Positions 63,033-64,000 of a DNA stretch of 64,000 nucleotides are shown piece after piece (positions within the stretch are counted from its first letter, which is position 1; every line of letters starts with the position of its first letter). The stretch comes from Comamonas thiooxydans (GTDB taxonomy: Bacteria > Pseudomonadota > Gammaproteobacteria > Burkholderiales > Burkholderiaceae_C). The notes beneath the pieces were generated by a model. It was not told where the DNA came from. It saw only the letters and a list, made by a program, of their open reading frames with translations, and did no database searches. The translations under genes and the position numbers were made by a program. The stretch spans positions 124,001 through 188,000 of the forward strand of contig NZ_BBVD01000008.1 of the NCBI RefSeq assembly GCF_000964545.1, given 5' to 3'.

Positions 63033-63473
63033 GCGGTGTCAGCGAGGTCTTACGCGGGCCGGATTCTCCACAGATGTCGGCGTCCAGCCCTGTCGGCGAC
63101 AAAGCCAGAAAAATCCTAAACAACACATGAAGAACATCATCCATCTTATTGATTTAAAACAACTTATAAGGCTTCACACAGGTGTCAAACTCGTAACAAG
63201 CCTTTAAAGCGAAGAAGATAACCGACCGGCATAGCAACTAGATCACAAAGTTATCCACAGATTTCTGTGATATACGCGAAAGCATTCGCAAAGAATCGCA
63301 AGCACTTTGTGCCTGCTCTACCGCTCCAAGCTCCGTGCGCTTCAAGCGCTGCCGCACGATCTTGCTGCGCTGGCTCAAGCCTGCCGTACGAGGCCTGTAA
63401 AAACGGGTCGCAGCGGCACGGCAGTGGGTCATAATCGTTGGCTGCAATTTCTGAACGACGAGGGAGAGCAACG
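63033..63473. other. intergenic region between xseA and the ExbB-like gene
   Basis: About 440 bases with divergent promoters. It contains TTATCCACA at 63251-63259 overlapping a small palindrome CACAGATTTCTGTG. No gene is supported. Confidence 0.4.
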
Positions 63474-64000
63474 TTGCTGTCGATCATACAAGCCGCAGGA
63501 TGGCCTATCTGGCCTTTGATTGCCTGCTCGATTTTGGCCCTGGCCCTGATTTTTGAGCGCTTTGCCTCGCTGAAAGCCAGCAAGGTCGCGCCGACCAATC
63601 TGCTCAATGAAGCGATTTCGGTCTCCACCAAGCACCTGCCCAGCGCTGAAACCACCCAGCAACTGGCCCAAAGCTCGGTATTGGGTGAGGTTCTGGCAAC
63701 TGGTCTGCGTACCCGCCAGGCACATCCCGAAAGCAGCGAGGAAGAGCTGCGCTCGGCCATGGAGGGCGCGGGCCGCGCCGCCGCTCACAAGCTGGAAAAG
63801 TATTTGAGCGCCCTGGCCACCATTGCCTCGGCCGCGCCGCTGCTGGGCCTGTTGGGCACGGTGATCGGCATGATCGAGATTTTCGGCTCCCAGCCCGGAG
63901 CCAGCTCCGGCGCCGGCAACCCCGCCCAGCTCGCCCATGGCATCTCGATTGCGCTCTACAACACGGCATTCGGCCTGATGGTGGCCATTCCGTCGCTGAT
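63474..64000 (+). CDS. MotA/TolQ/ExbB-family proton channel subunit (N-terminal part)
   Basis: The first about 175 codons; the gene runs off the right edge. It opens with a TTG (63474) preceded by GAGGGAGAG, since no ATG is near. A membrane segment starts at once ('AAGWPIWPLIACSILALALIFERF', part), followed by a cytoplasmic part and 'LSALATIASAAPLLGLLGTVIGMIEIF' (part), which is the family signature. With an ExbD-like partner expected downstream it would use the proton gradient to drive an envelope process. Confidence 0.9.
   Translation, partial: MLSIIQAAGWPIWPLIACSILALALIFERFASLKASKVAPTNLLNEAISVSTKHLPSAETTQQLAQSSVLGEVLATGLRTRQAHPESSEEELRSAMEGAGRAAAHKLEKYLSALATIASAAPLLGLLGTVIGMIEIFGSQPGASSGAGNPAQLAHGISIALYNTAFGLMVAIPSL

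Noticed and set aside
63251..63259. TTATCCACA, a perfect DnaA-box word
   Set aside because: A single copy without a cluster, AT-rich unwinding element or dnaA/dnaN genes; too weak to call an origin or control site.

Overview
The window looks like chromosomal DNA of a Comamonadaceae betaproteobacterium, most like Comamonas. The reasons are the high-GC coding style, several 'Bug' solute-binding proteins beside catabolic genes, a gentisate pathway with its own MarR and LysR regulators, an H-NS protein of the betaproteobacterial type, and the sodB - xseA - exbB-like order at the right end. The genus is inferred from gene content only. There is no transposase, integrase, rRNA or CRISPR array; one tRNA (Gln) is present.

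Left end (1-10.2 kb, all minus strand apart from one possible tiny ORF): a group 2, ABC-transporter-dependent capsule locus. kpsM, kpsT, kpsE and kpsD come first. They are followed by a visibly AT-rich serotype-specific block and then the start of kpsC, which is cut by the window edge. The AT-rich block encodes a two-domain CDP-ribitol synthase of the Bcs1/Acs1 kind, a large GT2 plus CDP-glycerol/ribitol phosphotransferase fusion, and a second phosphotransferase broken by one base at a run of seven G. Together they suggest a teichoic-acid-like polyol-phosphate capsule whose expression may be phase variable.

Middle (10.7-30 kb): selD, an Lrp regulator, tRNA-Gln, a UPF0145 gene and a MarR/LysR pair divergent from a gentisate operon (gentisate dioxygenase, fumarylpyruvate hydrolase, maleylpyruvate isomerase, Bug protein). 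Next is a valine/methylmalonate-semialdehyde operon (mmsA, acyl-CoA dehydrogenase, mmsB) with two small LprI-like secreted proteins, a TfoX-N protein, a DUF488 protein and a cupin inserted in it. It is followed by a two-gene lysine route (lysine 6-dehydrogenase, aminoadipate-semialdehyde dehydrogenase).

30-50 kb: a minus-strand catabolic operon (Bug protein, CoA-transferase, cupin, acyl-CoA dehydrogenase, LysR); a region with a decayed 3' end of an amaB-like gene and a second copy of the small cupin; a MocR/LysE divergent pair; mnmH, which uses the selenophosphate made by SelD; an AGCS transporter; an aspartic protease; a DsbA-like protein; a membrane PQQ dehydrogenase; and NADP isocitrate dehydrogenase.

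50-64 kb: a second, monomeric isocitrate dehydrogenase; an AT-richer and gene-poor stretch (about 52.9-59.1 kb) holding an H-NS protein and a large PAS/GAF/GGDEF/EAL protein; then an SMI1-like protein, a LigB-type dioxygenase, sodB, xseA and the start of an ExbB/TolQ-like gene. Several promoter-region repeats look like operators: a 9-bp inverted repeat before the gentisate operon, a TGTGCA triple before mmsA, a T-N11-A palindrome before the Bug operon, 10-bp direct repeats between mocR and lysE, and phased TTGGCA repeats near 53.1 kb.
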